DNA of 64,000 nt from Clostridium beijerinckii (lineage in GTDB: Bacteria > Bacillota > Clostridia > Clostridiales > Clostridiaceae). A program made the position numbers and the translations under genes. The notes below the pieces were generated by a model. The model worked only from the letters and a program-made list of their open reading frames with translations, was not told the DNA's origin and made no database searches. Location of the stretch: contig NZ_CP144906.1 in assembly GCF_036699995.1 (NCBI RefSeq), positions 623,501 to 687,500 on the forward strand. Direction: 5' to 3'. Below, in pieces: positions 10,529-20,106 of the stretch (the first letter of the stretch is position 1; every line of letters starts with the position of its first letter).

Positions 10529-11143
10529 ATGAAACGCTTTGGTATAATAGGTGGTACTTTTGATCCTATTCATAATGCGCATTTATATATAGCCTATGAA
10601 GCTAAAGAAAAATTAAGCTTAGATGAAGTTATCTTTATGCCGGCAGGAATACAGCCGCTTAAGGTTAATAATATAATTACAGATCCTGGATTAAGGTATA
10701 GCATGGTTAAAGTAGCAATAGAGCACTTTAGCGAGTTTTCTGTATCAGATTATGAAATAGAGAAGGGTGGACTTAGTTTTACTCATGAAACATTAGAGTA
10801 TTTTAAAAATAAGATTAGTGCTAGGGATAAAGATAATGAATTGTTTTTTATAACTGGAGCAGATTGTTTGTTCAGTATGGAAAAGTGGAAGGAAGTAGAA
10901 AAAATCTTTTCATTAGCAACTCTTGTAGTATTCTCAAGAGGAGGAATAAACAAAAGTGATATGATAAATAGGAAACATATTATAGAAGAAAAATATAATG
11001 GAAAAATAATTGTTTTAGATTTGAAAGAGCTTGAAATATCATCAACTGATATAAGAAATAGAGTACATGAAAATAAGAGAATAGATTTTTTTGTGCCAGA
11101 GGGAGTTTCAGATATTATCTATAAAAATAAGCTATATAGATAG
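10529..11143 (+). CDS. nadD: Nicotinate-nucleotide adenylyltransferase
   Basis: 204 residues. The nucleotidyltransferase signature GGTFDPIHNAH near the N-terminus (GxxxPxHxxH) and the C-terminal ISSTDIRNR motif are both present. The enzyme makes deamido-NAD from nicotinate mononucleotide and ATP. ATG follows TTGGAGG. It is followed by yqeK after 63 bases, the standard pairing in Firmicutes. Confidence 0.95.
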   Translation: MKRFGIIGGTFDPIHNAHLYIAYEAKEKLSLDEVIFMPAGIQPLKVNNIITDPGLRYSMVKVAIEHFSEFSVSDYEIEKGGLSFTHETLEYFKNKISARDKDNELFFITGADCLFSMEKWKEVEKIFSLATLVVFSRGGINKSDMINRKHIIEEKYNGKIIVLDLKELEISSTDIRNRVHENKRIDFFVPEGVSDIIYKNKLYR

Positions 11144-11206
11144 AATTTCATAAAGCTAAGGCTCTGGGATTTATAGAAATATATTTAATTTTAGGAGGAA
11201 TTTATC

Positions 11207-11785
11207 TTGTTATCCATAGAAGAAATGAATTTGTATCTTAAATCTAATTTATTAGAAAAGCGTTATATGCATACTTTAGGGGTTGCAGACACAGCAAAGA
11301 GGTTAGCAAAACTAAATGGAGTTTCAGAAAAGAAGGCTGAAATTGCAGGTCTTGTACATGATGTTGCTAAAAATTTATCTATAGATAAAATGAGAGAAAT
11401 GATCAAAGAAAATAATGTTATTATATCTGAGATAGAAGAAAAGAATATGAATTTATGGCACAGTATTGTTGCGCCAATAGAGGCTAAAGACAGACTTGGA
11501 ATTGATGATGATGAAATACTGGATGCCATAAGATGGCATACTACAGGTAAAGAGGATATGTCCACTTTAACAAAAATTATTTATATAGCAGATATGATAG
11601 AACCTGGAAGAAATTTTGATGGGGTTGATGAGATAAGAAGAGCTACATTTGAGAACTTGGATAAAGGAGTCTATTTTGGTTTAACTAGTAGCATAAAAGT
11701 ATTATTGGCTAGAAACTTATTAATTGATGAGAATACTATAAAGGCACGAAATTATTTTCTATTTAATCCTGAATTTAAATTATAA
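11207..11785 (+). CDS. yqeK: YqeK family HD-domain hydrolase (Ap4A phosphohydrolase type)
   Basis: 192 residues from TTG 11207, which follows TAGGAGG at normal spacing. HD-domain residues: His in MHTLGVADTA, the HD pair in AGLVHDVAK, then WHSIVAP, AIRWHTTGK and IYIADMIEPGR, all conserved in YqeK. YqeK proteins are metal-dependent symmetrical diadenosine tetraphosphate hydrolases that yield ADP. The neighbours nadD and the LCP gene match the usual cluster. Confidence 0.9.
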   Translation: MLSIEEMNLYLKSNLLEKRYMHTLGVADTAKRLAKLNGVSEKKAEIAGLVHDVAKNLSIDKMREMIKENNVIISEIEEKNMNLWHSIVAPIEAKDRLGIDDDEILDAIRWHTTGKEDMSTLTKIIYIADMIEPGRNFDGVDEIRRATFENLDKGVYFGLTSSIKVLLARNLLIDENTIKARNYFLFNPEFKL

Positions 11786-11884
11786 GTACTGATATAAATA
11801 GAAATTTCGATTTATTTAATGAGATTAGAGAGGTTACTTAATGTATATTATATTAAGTAAAGAAAATTTATAAGAGGTGGGTGC

Positions 11885-13177
11885 ATGAGAAGGAAAACTA
11901 ATAAAAAGAGAGATACAGCATTCTCAAAAATTTTTAAAAAAAGTAATGATTCTACAACAGTATTTGAAAAGTTAGTTTTAGGTATTATATCTCTTATAAT
12001 AACTTTTGTTATAGTATCAATGGTATCTGGAGTTTATGCTTTAATGAAGGTTGAGAGCAAGTCAATGCCAAGTGGTGCAAGTGTATCATTTAATCAGCCA
12101 GTAAATATCTTGTTACTTGGTATGGATATAGGAGATCCAAAGCAGGTAAATAATCAATCAATAAAGAGAACAGATACAATAATTGTAGCTAATTATAATC
12201 CTCAAACCAAAAGTATTCGTATTGTGTCTATTCCAAGAGATACACTAATAAATATAAATGATAGAAATGTTAAAATAAATTCAGCTTATGCAATTGGTGG
12301 ATATCCGAAGATAAAATCAGAAGTTGAAAATCTACTGAATATAAATATAAATTATATAGTTAAAGTTGATTACAATGCTTTTCGTGAAATCATTGATGCT
12401 ATCGGAGGAATTGAAATGAAGATCGATAGAAATATGATTTATGATGATGAAGGTCAAAATCTTCATATAAATTTTAAAGCCGGTGAAACTGTAACTCTAG
12501 ATGGTAAAAAAGCAGAAGAATTTTTTAGGTGGAGAAAAAATAATGATGGAAGTGGACTTGCTAATGGAGATTTAGATAGAATAGAAAATCAACAAAAATT
12601 TATTTCTAAGGTTATTGAAAAGTGTACAAGTCCTTTTGTAATATTTAGAGCACCTAAAATAATTACAGCATTAGGAGATAATGTGGAAACAAATCTGTCA
12701 CCAACTGATATTTTAGGATATGGGTTTAAATTTATTGGTATAAAAAAGGAAAATGTAACAATGGCAACTGTAAGTGGAACGCCGAAAACTATAAATGGAG
12801 AGTCATTTTTAATAGTTGATAAAAATGAAAATAAAGATATATTATCATCACTTACTTCATCTTCTGTATCTAATAAATCAGCAGAAGGAGTAGCAAAAGA
12901 TGATATAAGAATTAAGGTTTTAAATGCTACAAAGATTAATGGATTGGCGGCAAAAGTGGCAAAGGAATTAAGTGATGCTGGGTATACAAAAGTTGATACT
13001 GGCAATACTGAACTTAGTGATAAAAGTGAAATACTTAGTAATGATGCCGATAAATTAAAGACTATTAAACAGGATTTAAATATAAAAGAAAATGATGAAA
13101 AAGAGAACAAGAAAGAATATAAAGATTACGATGTGATTATAATTTTAGGTAAGGATTTTGAAACCTTCGGTAAGTAA
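11885..13177 (+). CDS. LCP family (LytR-CpsA-Psr) cell-wall glycopolymer transferase
   Basis: 430 residues. Cytosolic basic tail, one membrane segment (about residues 35-58), the LCP catalytic domain (about 75-240) with the lipid-phosphate-binding RTDTIIVA and VSIPRDT segments and DRIENQQKFI, then a LytR_C domain (about 340-430). LCP enzymes ligate teichoic acid or other anionic polymers from lipid carriers to peptidoglycan, outside the cell. ATG after GAGGTGGGTGC. In many Clostridia the next gene is rsfS; here it is absent and a pseudouridine synthase follows. Confidence 0.93.
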   Translation: MRRKTNKKRDTAFSKIFKKSNDSTTVFEKLVLGIISLIITFVIVSMVSGVYALMKVESKSMPSGASVSFNQPVNILLLGMDIGDPKQVNNQSIKRTDTIIVANYNPQTKSIRIVSIPRDTLININDRNVKINSAYAIGGYPKIKSEVENLLNININYIVKVDYNAFREIIDAIGGIEMKIDRNMIYDDEGQNLHINFKAGETVTLDGKKAEEFFRWRKNNDGSGLANGDLDRIENQQKFISKVIEKCTSPFVIFRAPKIITALGDNVETNLSPTDILGYGFKFIGIKKENVTMATVSGTPKTINGESFLIVDKNENKDILSSLTSSSVSNKSAEGVAKDDIRIKVLNATKINGLAAKVAKELSDAGYTKVDTGNTELSDKSEILSNDADKLKTIKQDLNIKENDEKENKKEYKDYDVIIILGKDFETFGK

Positions 13178-13376
13178 AGTGAATTAGAGTTTTGTGGTGG
13201 CTCAACGAAATAAGTAACATATTATGTTCCGGTTTCTAGTATAGTGATGCACATAAACTTAATAGATATGTATGGTTAGTAAAAATACAAAGATATTAGA
13301 ATGAGTATTATCGTTATTGTGCATCATCAATTTGACATATTCCTAAATTATACTATATGAGGAGAAGATAAATTAT

Positions 13377-14276
13377 ATGAGTATTTTAGAAAAACAGGTT
13401 GTTAACATAGAGAAGGGCACTAAAATAAGAGAATATTTGAAAGTGGAACTTGGCTTATCAACAAGATTAATTAGAAGTGCATCTCTTGGTAAAAGAATAT
13501 TTGTTAATGATGAAGTTGTAAAAATGAATAGAGTTCTAAATGAGGGAGAAATTATAAAGATTGATTTGGAAAAAGATGAAAGTCAGGATATAGCTCCAGA
13601 AAAAATGGATATAGATATAGTTTATGAAGATGAAGATATTTTAGTAGTCAACAAGAAACCTTTTATGGTGGTGCATCCAACTAAAAGTTATCAAAGTGGG
13701 ACTCTTGCAAATGGAGTAATCAATTATTTTATGGAGAGCGGCCAAAATTGTATAGTTAGATTAGTTTCTAGATTAGATATGAATACATCAGGTCTTATTA
13801 TAATTGCTAAAAATCAGTTTTCTCATGGAATGCTATCTAAAGAAATGAGTGAAAATAAGGTGGAAAAAAAATATTTAGCATTAGTTCATGGAATTATGAA
13901 AGAAAAACAAGGGACAATTGATCTACCAATATATAAACCTGAAGGAATTGAAAATGGCATTAGGAGAGTTATCGATGAGAGAGGTCAAAGGAGTATAACT
14001 CACTATAAAGTCGTTGAAGAATACAATGAATCAAGTTTAGTAGAATGCAAACTTGAAACTGGAAGGACCCACCAAATTAGAGTGCATTTAAGTCATTTAG
14101 GTCATCCTATTTACGGTGATACATTATATGGAGATGGGGATGAAGAAGATTTAATAAAGAGGCAGGCTCTTCATGCATTTGGATTAGATTTTAAATCTCC
14201 AAGGAGTGGTGAAATACTTTCATTAAGAGCTGAACTTCCAGATGATATGAAAGAATTAATTAGTAAATTGAAATAA
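13377..14276 (+). CDS. RluA family pseudouridine synthase
   Basis: 299 residues. N-terminal S4-like RNA-binding domain (residues 1-75), then the RluA catalytic domain with the catalytic Asp in SRLDMNTSGL, plus GRTHQIRVHLSHLGHPIYGD. It isomerises uridine to pseudouridine in rRNA or tRNA; which site cannot be told from sequence alone. ATG follows TGAGGAG. The 200-base gap upstream contains an imperfect inverted repeat (TGATGCACA near 13246 and TGTGCATCA near 13318). Confidence 0.92.
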   Translation: MSILEKQVVNIEKGTKIREYLKVELGLSTRLIRSASLGKRIFVNDEVVKMNRVLNEGEIIKIDLEKDESQDIAPEKMDIDIVYEDEDILVVNKKPFMVVHPTKSYQSGTLANGVINYFMESGQNCIVRLVSRLDMNTSGLIIIAKNQFSHGMLSKEMSENKVEKKYLALVHGIMKEKQGTIDLPIYKPEGIENGIRRVIDERGQRSITHYKVVEEYNESSLVECKLETGRTHQIRVHLSHLGHPIYGDTLYGDGDEEDLIKRQALHAFGLDFKSPRSGEILSLRAELPDDMKELISKLK

Positions 14277-14295
14277 ATTTAATATGATAAGTAAT

Positions 14296-14348
14296 AATGT
14301 AAAAAGCTCAAGCATCTAATTTAATAGGTTGCTTGAGCTTTTTACATT
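14296..14348. terminator. Bidirectional terminator between the pseudouridine synthase and LysR genes
   Basis: Near-perfect palindrome with arms AATGTAAAAAGCTCAAGC and GCTTGAGCTTTTTACATT. It gives a T-run on either strand, so it serves both convergent genes. Confidence 0.88.
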
Positions 14349-14351
14349 ATT

Positions 14352-15248
14352 CTATTGTAAGTATGATTCCATAAAACTTCTTGATAAATTTAAGAATTCT
14401 TTTAGAGCAGGAGAGATCAATTTGTTTTTGTGATAAAGTACTTGAGATATTATTCCAAAGTCAGGACCTTCCCAATTTAGAGGAACAAGTTTACCACTAT
14501 TTATTTCATCATCAACAGCAACCTTTGGAAGTAAGGTTATTCCAAGACCACTCATTGTAAATTGTTTAATGGCTTGAACACTTCCTGTTTCTATGGCTAC
14601 ATTTGGTTTTATATTGCAGCTACTTAAGATGTTTTCTAATGTAGATCTGTAGCTACATCCCATTTCTGTTAATATAAGTGATTCTGACTCGATATCTTTT
14701 GGAAATACTTCTTTTTTATTTATAAGGGTATGGCCAGGGTAGGCTAAAAGCAACATTGGCTCTGGAATTTCAATTTCTGATATAAATTCTTCTGAATTAA
14801 TTTTTACACCTAATGAAAATGCTACATCAATAATATTATCATTTAAGAAATATTTAAATTCAGCACAATTTCCAAATTTTAAAGAGATTTCTACTTCAGG
14901 ATATAGCTTTTTGTATTCTTTAAGGATTTCAGGAAGTCTTAAAACACATAAAGATTCAGCAGCACCAATCGTTAATGTCCCACTTGGAACGTCAGTGTTA
15001 AGTACAGCATTTTTTACATCACTTGATAGCTTTAATATTTGTTTTGCATATGGTAAAAGTCTCTTTCCTTCATGTGTTAAAGTTATGTTCTTACCTATTC
15101 TTTCAAAAAGTTTTACACCAAGCTCACTTTCCAAAAGCTTAATTTGTGTCGTTATACTAGATTGAGCATAGCCCAGGCTATCAGCCGCTTTAGTAAAACT
15201 TTGAAGTCTGCTTATCATTAGAAAAGCATTAAGTTGTTTAAAATCCAT
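14352..15248 (-). CDS. LysR family transcriptional regulator
   Basis: About 299 residues. I chose the ATG at 15248 (MDFKQLNAFLMISRLQSFTK), preceded by GGAGATGA; an upstream ATG at 15326 would add a non-homologous hydrophobic stretch. N-terminal winged helix-turn-helix (residues 1-60, AADSLGYAQSSITTQIKLLE), then the periplasmic-binding-like effector domain. It is transcribed divergently from asd with about 120 bases between start codons, so it may regulate asd and itself; this is inference from LysR habit. Effector unknown. Confidence 0.9.
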   Translation of the reverse strand: MDFKQLNAFLMISRLQSFTKAADSLGYAQSSITTQIKLLESELGVKLFERIGKNITLTHEGKRLLPYAKQILKLSSDVKNAVLNTDVPSGTLTIGAAESLCVLRLPEILKEYKKLYPEVEISLKFGNCAEFKYFLNDNIIDVAFSLGVKINSEEFISEIEIPEPMLLLAYPGHTLINKKEVFPKDIESESLILTEMGCSYRSTLENILSSCNIKPNVAIETGSVQAIKQFTMSGLGITLLPKVAVDDEINSGKLVPLNWEGPDFGIISQVLYHKNKLISPALKEFLNLSRSFMESYLQ

Positions 15249-15369
15249 ATAATCATCTCCATCAAAATAATTGATTATGTTAATAGAAATTATCAATTTT
15301 ACTAATATATGCATAAATGATATCATACTTATAATAGATAAGCAAAATTAATTTTAAGAGGTGGTTTTA

Positions 15370-16455
15370 ATGGGAGACAAGTTGAAGGTTGGTATAATAG
15401 GTGCTACAGGAATGGTTGGACAAAGATTTTTATGTTTATTGGAGAATCATCCTTGGTTTGAAGTTACAGTGCTAGCTGCAAGTAAAAATTCAGCAGGAGT
15501 AACTTATAAAGAGGCAATAGCTAATAGATGGAAGATGACAACACCATTACCTGAAAAATATAAGGATATGGTAGTTAAGGATGCATTTAAAGTTGAGGAA
15601 ATCTCTGGTATGGTGGATTTTGTATTTTGTGCAATTTCTCTAAATAAGGAACAAACTAAGTTACTTGAAGAAGATTATGCGAAACATGAAACACCAGTTA
15701 TTTCAAATAATTCAGCGAATAGAAACGTGGATGATGTACCGATGTTAATTCCAGAGATAAATGGAGTACATGCACAGATTATTGAAAGCCAAAAGAAACG
15801 TTTAGGAACTAAAAGAGGATTTATAGCAGTAAAACCTAATTGCTCAATTCAAAGTTATGTTCCCCCAATAAGTGCCCTTATGGAATACAAGCCTAAAAAT
15901 ATTCTAGCATGTACCTATCAAGCCATTTCCGGAGCTGGTAAAACTTTTAATGAGTGTCCTGAAATTATTGATAACGTGATACCATTTATTGATGGTGAAG
16001 AAGAGAAAAGTGAGAATGAACCACTAAAAATATGGGGACAAATAGAATCAGGTAAAATTATAAATGCTAATAGTCCGATTATTACAACTCAATGTATAAG
16101 AGTACCTGTAGCAAATGGACATTTGGCAGCAGTTTATGTTAGTTTTAAGAATAAACCTTCGAAGGAAGAGATAATTAGTAGATGGGAAAACTTCAAAGTT
16201 CCAGAAATAGTTCTAGGGCTTCCAAGTGCTCCAAAGAAATTTTTGAAATACTTCACAGAGAATAATAGACCTCAAACTAATTTAGATAGAGATTATGAAA
16301 ATGGAATGGGAATATCCATGGGAAGATTACGAGAAGATAAGATATTTGATTACAAATTTGTGTGTCTTTCTCATAATACATTAAGAGGTGCAGCAGGTGG
16401 CGGAGTTCTTTCAGCTGAATATTTGAAAGCTTGTGGATATTTAAATGCAAAGTAA
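15370..16455 (+). CDS. asd: Aspartate-semialdehyde dehydrogenase
   Basis: 361 residues from ATG 15370, preceded by AAGAGGTGG; an in-frame GTG at 15361 overlaps that site. N-terminal NADP-binding GIIGATGMVGQRF; catalytic cysteine in KPNCSIQSYVPPISAL; RVPVANGHLAAVYV later. The length and PNCSI context fit the archaeal/fungal-like branch of the family, which is common in Clostridia. It converts aspartyl phosphate to aspartate semialdehyde, the branch point to lysine/diaminopimelate, methionine and threonine. Single-gene unit ended by a terminator. Confidence 0.95.
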   Translation: MGDKLKVGIIGATGMVGQRFLCLLENHPWFEVTVLAASKNSAGVTYKEAIANRWKMTTPLPEKYKDMVVKDAFKVEEISGMVDFVFCAISLNKEQTKLLEEDYAKHETPVISNNSANRNVDDVPMLIPEINGVHAQIIESQKKRLGTKRGFIAVKPNCSIQSYVPPISALMEYKPKNILACTYQAISGAGKTFNECPEIIDNVIPFIDGEEEKSENEPLKIWGQIESGKIINANSPIITTQCIRVPVANGHLAAVYVSFKNKPSKEEIISRWENFKVPEIVLGLPSAPKKFLKYFTENNRPQTNLDRDYENGMGISMGRLREDKIFDYKFVCLSHNTLRGAAGGGVLSAEYLKACGYLNAK

Positions 16456-16482
16456 ATTTTTATAATTAATATATATTTAAAC

Positions 16483-16520
16483 AAAAATAAAGGAAGTCAC
16501 AGAAGACTTCCTTTATTTTT
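16483..16520. terminator. Bidirectional terminator between asd and the carboxypeptidase gene
   Basis: Stem AAAAATAAAGGAAGTC / GACTTCCTTTATTTTT, T-run on both strands; serves convergent genes. The carboxypeptidase stop codon overlaps its edge. Confidence 0.88.
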
Positions 16521-17754
16521 ATTTCTTTAATTTTATATTTATAAGCTTTCTTAATCCAAATACTCCTGCTAAAACAATAGCGACAGATCCTATATAGAGT
16601 TCTGAATTTGCATTGTTTGACAATGAATTAATAGAAAGAGGAAATTCATACTTTCTAGATGTTCCAGCAGCTAAATCCATAGTTGTATATTCTTTGTCAT
16701 TAACATAAACAGTACCTTTTAGTATGTTATCACCTTCATTAAATGATTGTTTACTTAAATCCTGATCCTGTATTTTTATTTCAGAAGATACTGAATCTTC
16801 CTGACCCTTAGGAACATCATAATCAATATCTTTTGAAGCCATAACAGGTATTGTAAGATTGTTAGTTATTTTGTACTGTGAGACTTCATCGCCTTTTTTG
16901 TAAAGGTGAACTAAAGAATAATTATCAAAGCCGTAATTTAAGACTGCTTGCATATCATGAAAGTTTTGATCTTTATCAAGCGCATTTAAAAATGAAGCTA
17001 CAAGAACATGTCCGTTCTTTTCTGCAGCAGCTACGTAAGTATGATTTGATTTTGTTGTATAGCCATTTTTACCGCAAAGAGCAAAAGGATAATAATATCT
17101 AGAATTCTTATTTATCATATAATTTTTATTGTTAAGTACAATAGTCTTTGAAGGGTTATTCTTGAGCGTTATTGTGTAATTTGGTGTAGTAGATAGTTGA
17201 ACGTAATCTTTGTTATTTATAGCTTCTCTTAAAAATAACGCTAAATCATGTGCAGTAGTTGTATGTTCTGGATCTGGTAATCCACTTGGATTTTTAAAGT
17301 TTGTGTGTAAAGCTCCCAGTTCCTTTGCTTTTTCGTTCATAAGTTTAGAAAATGCTTCTGTGCTTCCTGATATGTGATCAGCTAAAGCATTTGCACAATC
17401 GTTTCCTGATTCCAAAAGAAGACCTAAAAGCAAATCTCGAACAGTTACCACATCACCTTTTAATAAACCAACAGCAGTTCCATCTATTTTGGTAAAATCT
17501 TCTTGAACAGTTACCTCATCATCTAGTTTACACTTTTCTAGGGTTATAATTGCAGTTATTACTTTAGTAGTTGAAGCAGGTTCTAAAACTTTCTCTTCAT
17601 TTTTACCATACAACACTTGACCGGTAGATGCATCGATTAAAGCGCAACCCTCAGCGTTAATCTGTGGAGGCTGTGTTTCTGCTTGTGCACTAGAATAGGT
17701 AAAGCAAAATAAAAACAAGAATAATATATTAAATGTTTTAAAAATTCTTTTCAT
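16519..17754 (-). CDS. D-alanyl-D-alanine carboxypeptidase (peptidase S11, DacF-like)
   Basis: About 411 residues from ATG 17754 (GGAGA six bases upstream; an ATG at 17766 is less well placed). Signal peptide at residues 1-26 (basic start, LFLFLFCF core, AQA cleavage). Catalytic Ser and Lys in PASTTK (SxxK), second motif SGN. The usual third motif KTG reads KNG (CGKNGYTTKS), which is unusual. A beta-rich S11 C-terminal domain follows, then a C-terminal membrane anchor (GSVAIVLAGVFGLRKL). It trims pentapeptide stems of peptidoglycan outside the membrane. DacF acts in sporulation in Bacillus; that role is not shown here. Confidence 0.9.
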   Translation of the reverse strand: MKRIFKTFNILFLFLFCFTYSSAQAETQPPQINAEGCALIDASTGQVLYGKNEEKVLEPASTTKVITAIITLEKCKLDDEVTVQEDFTKIDGTAVGLLKGDVVTVRDLLLGLLLESGNDCANALADHISGSTEAFSKLMNEKAKELGALHTNFKNPSGLPDPEHTTTAHDLALFLREAINNKDYVQLSTTPNYTITLKNNPSKTIVLNNKNYMINKNSRYYYPFALCGKNGYTTKSNHTYVAAAEKNGHVLVASFLNALDKDQNFHDMQAVLNYGFDNYSLVHLYKKGDEVSQYKITNNLTIPVMASKDIDYDVPKGQEDSVSSEIKIQDQDLSKQSFNEGDNILKGTVYVNDKEYTTMDLAAGTSRKYEFPLSINSLSNNANSELYIGSVAIVLAGVFGLRKLINIKLKK

Positions 17755-17919
17755 AAAATTCTCCATACTTATATTAAATATTTTTAATCGTACTCAAAAT
17801 ACATTTTATCAAAAAAAAAGAATTTGCGCTATACAAAGTTCAAATAGATTCCAATAAGAGTCTAAATAATAAAAATGTGGAAATAATATCTAAGGAGAAA
17901 TTGTAAAGGAGAAAAAGAA

Positions 17920-18606
17920 GTGGTACAAGAGTTCTTAAAAGATAAGAAAAAAATCGGCATATTAAGTATGCTATTTATTGTGGTAATTGTACTTATAGGA
18001 TTATATGTGAAATCTGGGTTTAAAGAATTAAAGAAAAATGATACAGAAAGTATTTTTGTAGATGATAGCATTGAAGCTGATACATCAAATGATGAATCGG
18101 TTAATGCTCAAAATAATAATAAATCAAATAGTAAGGATAACAAGAAACAAATAGTTGCAGCAAAAAATAAGAATATAGTTGTAGAAATAAAAGGAGAAGT
18201 AAAAAAGCCAGATGTTTATACAATGAGTGAAAACTCAATAGTAAAGGATCTTATAGACATATCAGGTGGGCTTACTGAAAATGCAGATTTAAGTAATATA
18301 AATAGAGCAAAAAAATTGCAAGATCATGAATTGATTTATATTTTAAACAAAAATGATGAAAACAAGGAAATACAAACTGTAAATTCAAATTCTAGTAATA
18401 AAGATAGTTCAGATAAAAAAATTAATATAAATAGTGCAACATTAGATCAATTAAAGACACTAAATGGCATAGGCGATTCAAAAGCAAAAGGTATAATTGA
18501 ATATAGAGAAAAAAATGGTGGATTTAAATCAATTGAGGAAATAAAAAATGTATCTGGAATAGGAGACAACATGTTTGAGCGAATAAAGGAACAAATCGAA
18601 ATTTGA
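17920..18606 (+). CDS. comEA: ComEA-like helix-hairpin-helix DNA-binding protein
   Basis: 228 residues from GTG 17920, preceded by AAAGGAG. One N-terminal membrane segment (about residues 9-29), an Asn/Ser/Lys-rich linker, an SLBB domain (about 85-140, VVEIKGEVKKPDVYTM), a second linker, and two C-terminal helix-hairpin-helix motifs (LKTLNGIGDSKAKGII and IKNVSGIGDNMFERI). This is the ComEA architecture: a membrane-anchored, DNA-binding competence receptor. No comEB/comEC follows, so its role in DNA uptake here is uncertain. Confidence 0.85.
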   Translation: MVQEFLKDKKKIGILSMLFIVVIVLIGLYVKSGFKELKKNDTESIFVDDSIEADTSNDESVNAQNNNKSNSKDNKKQIVAAKNKNIVVEIKGEVKKPDVYTMSENSIVKDLIDISGGLTENADLSNINRAKKLQDHELIYILNKNDENKEIQTVNSNSSNKDSSDKKININSATLDQLKTLNGIGDSKAKGIIEYREKNGGFKSIEEIKNVSGIGDNMFERIKEQIEI

Positions 18607-18883
18607 ACAACTTACAAATATATTACATTAATGCTTGTTAACGTTATAATAATTGCATGAAAGAGTAAAAAAATATATAATAAACAGTGTTATATCAAAA
18701 CTAATTATATTAAATGAATGTAAAAGCAATCTAGAAAAGAGAACATAATATTATTTAGGTAAGAAAAAAGGTATAATATTGACACATAGTTGTAATACAT
18801 TGATGGTAAAATTGTATTATTCATTTGCCGTATATTAGTTAGACATAAAAATAACATCTAATTTAAATAAGGGGGAAAATTTA

Positions 18884-19576
18884 GTGTCTAAAAAGGTTAT
18901 AAGTATACTTATGAGCATAATAGTTTCAGCATCGTTAGCTGGGTGTACAAATGCTACAGATAGTTCAACAAAGAAAACGGACACAACAACGGAAAGTAGC
19001 ACAAACTCTAATGATGACAGTTTAGAGGGAAAATGGGCAAAAAATTATACATTAGATCAAACACAAAAGTTATTTAAAGATAAATTATCAAAGATGGAGA
19101 ATATAACCAAGGATTTAGGGGTAAAATATACAAAAGATGAGAAAACAAGAAAAGAAAAAGATGAATCTGTAAATGATAACTCCATATATTTTGACAATCA
19201 AAAGCCAGAAGTAAATAAAATTGAAAGTATGTATTTTGGAATGAAGACATATGGTGATAACTTAGAGACTGGTGATATAAGTCTAAAGTTGAGCTTAAAT
19301 TTTGATGGTGAGAGTGCAATAAAGAATAATAATTTTGACTTAGGGAAGACATCTTTTAAAAAGTACATAGAAGCATTTACAGACCAAGAAGGTAGAGATT
19401 ATTCAGACATAAATAAACAAATAATTGATAAACTAAAAAGTGGTGAAAACCAAGTTCAGATTAATAACACAATTGATGGCTTAAAGGAAGAGATCTTAGC
19501 TACCAAAACGTGTATAATATATAAATTATCTACAAAGAAATACAAATTTGCTGATGGTGAAATGAGTATGAAGTAG
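18884..19576 (+). CDS. Predicted lipoprotein of unknown function
   Basis: 230 residues from GTG 18884, preceded by AAGGGGGA. Clear lipoprotein signal: MSKKVISILMSIIVSASLAGC, lipobox LAGC with Cys21 or nearby as the lipidated residue. It is followed by a Thr/Ser/Asp-rich linker and a Lys/Asp-rich globular part. I do not recognise a family. A gap of only 20 bases separates it from the next gene, an RDD-like membrane protein, so the two are probably an operon. The 280-base region upstream is A+T-rich with no obvious promoter match I trust. Confidence 0.75.
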   Translation: MSKKVISILMSIIVSASLAGCTNATDSSTKKTDTTTESSTNSNDDSLEGKWAKNYTLDQTQKLFKDKLSKMENITKDLGVKYTKDEKTRKEKDESVNDNSIYFDNQKPEVNKIESMYFGMKTYGDNLETGDISLKLSLNFDGESAIKNNNFDLGKTSFKKYIEAFTDQEGRDYSDINKQIIDKLKSGENQVQINNTIDGLKEEILATKTCIIYKLSTKKYKFADGEMSMK

Positions 19577-19596
19577 ATTACAAGGGGGAAAATTTT

Positions 19597-19995
19597 TTGG
19601 AAAAAGATAACTTAAATGAAAATGAAATAAACGATGAAGTGGAAGAAAACGAAATTAAAAAGATTTCGGATACTGAGGAAGAAACAGATAACAATGTTAA
19701 TAAAGAGGTTGAAAGTTTAATAACAAGTGATGAAGAATCAGATAAACAATCTTCTTCTAAAATTATATTAGCTAACGCACTTGATCAGTTATTAATGATT
19801 GCTGGTTCAGCTTTATTAGTACTATTGTGTGATATAATCTTAAAATTATGTGGATACATGTTCGTAAGGGATAATGGAGCTATAATTTTAGCAGGAGGAA
19901 TAATATATTTTATTATAAATTGTATTTATGCCCCAATAATGGAAAAGAGTAAACTAGAAAATACTTTTGGGAAAAAGATATTAAATATGAATTAA
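19597..19995 (+). CDS. Small RDD-like membrane protein
   Basis: 132 residues from TTG 19597 (AAGGGGGAAA upstream, the same type of site as the preceding gene). The first 60 residues are Glu/Asn/Asp-rich and acidic. Two membrane segments follow (about 68-90 and 97-115). The ending TFGKKILNMN resembles the conserved GKK motif of RDD proteins, with the domain then stopping early, so this is either a short or a truncated RDD protein. Possibly a partner of the lipoprotein before it. Function unknown. Confidence 0.65.
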   Translation: MEKDNLNENEINDEVEENEIKKISDTEEETDNNVNKEVESLITSDEESDKQSSSKIILANALDQLLMIAGSALLVLLCDIILKLCGYMFVRDNGAIILAGGIIYFIINCIYAPIMEKSKLENTFGKKILNMN

Positions 19996-20106
19996 TTTAT
20001 AAACTGAATTTACTATTATAATTTAAAGAATATAAAAATTACTTTTTATATTCTTAATTTTTAATTACAGATAAAATTTTAAAATATAAGTACTTAGGAG
20101 TAGATG

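Noticed and set aside
12589..13110. Long minus-strand open frame inside the LCP gene
   Set aside because: Ser/Leu/Phe-rich antisense of a well-supported gene with no ribosome-binding site; a shadow.
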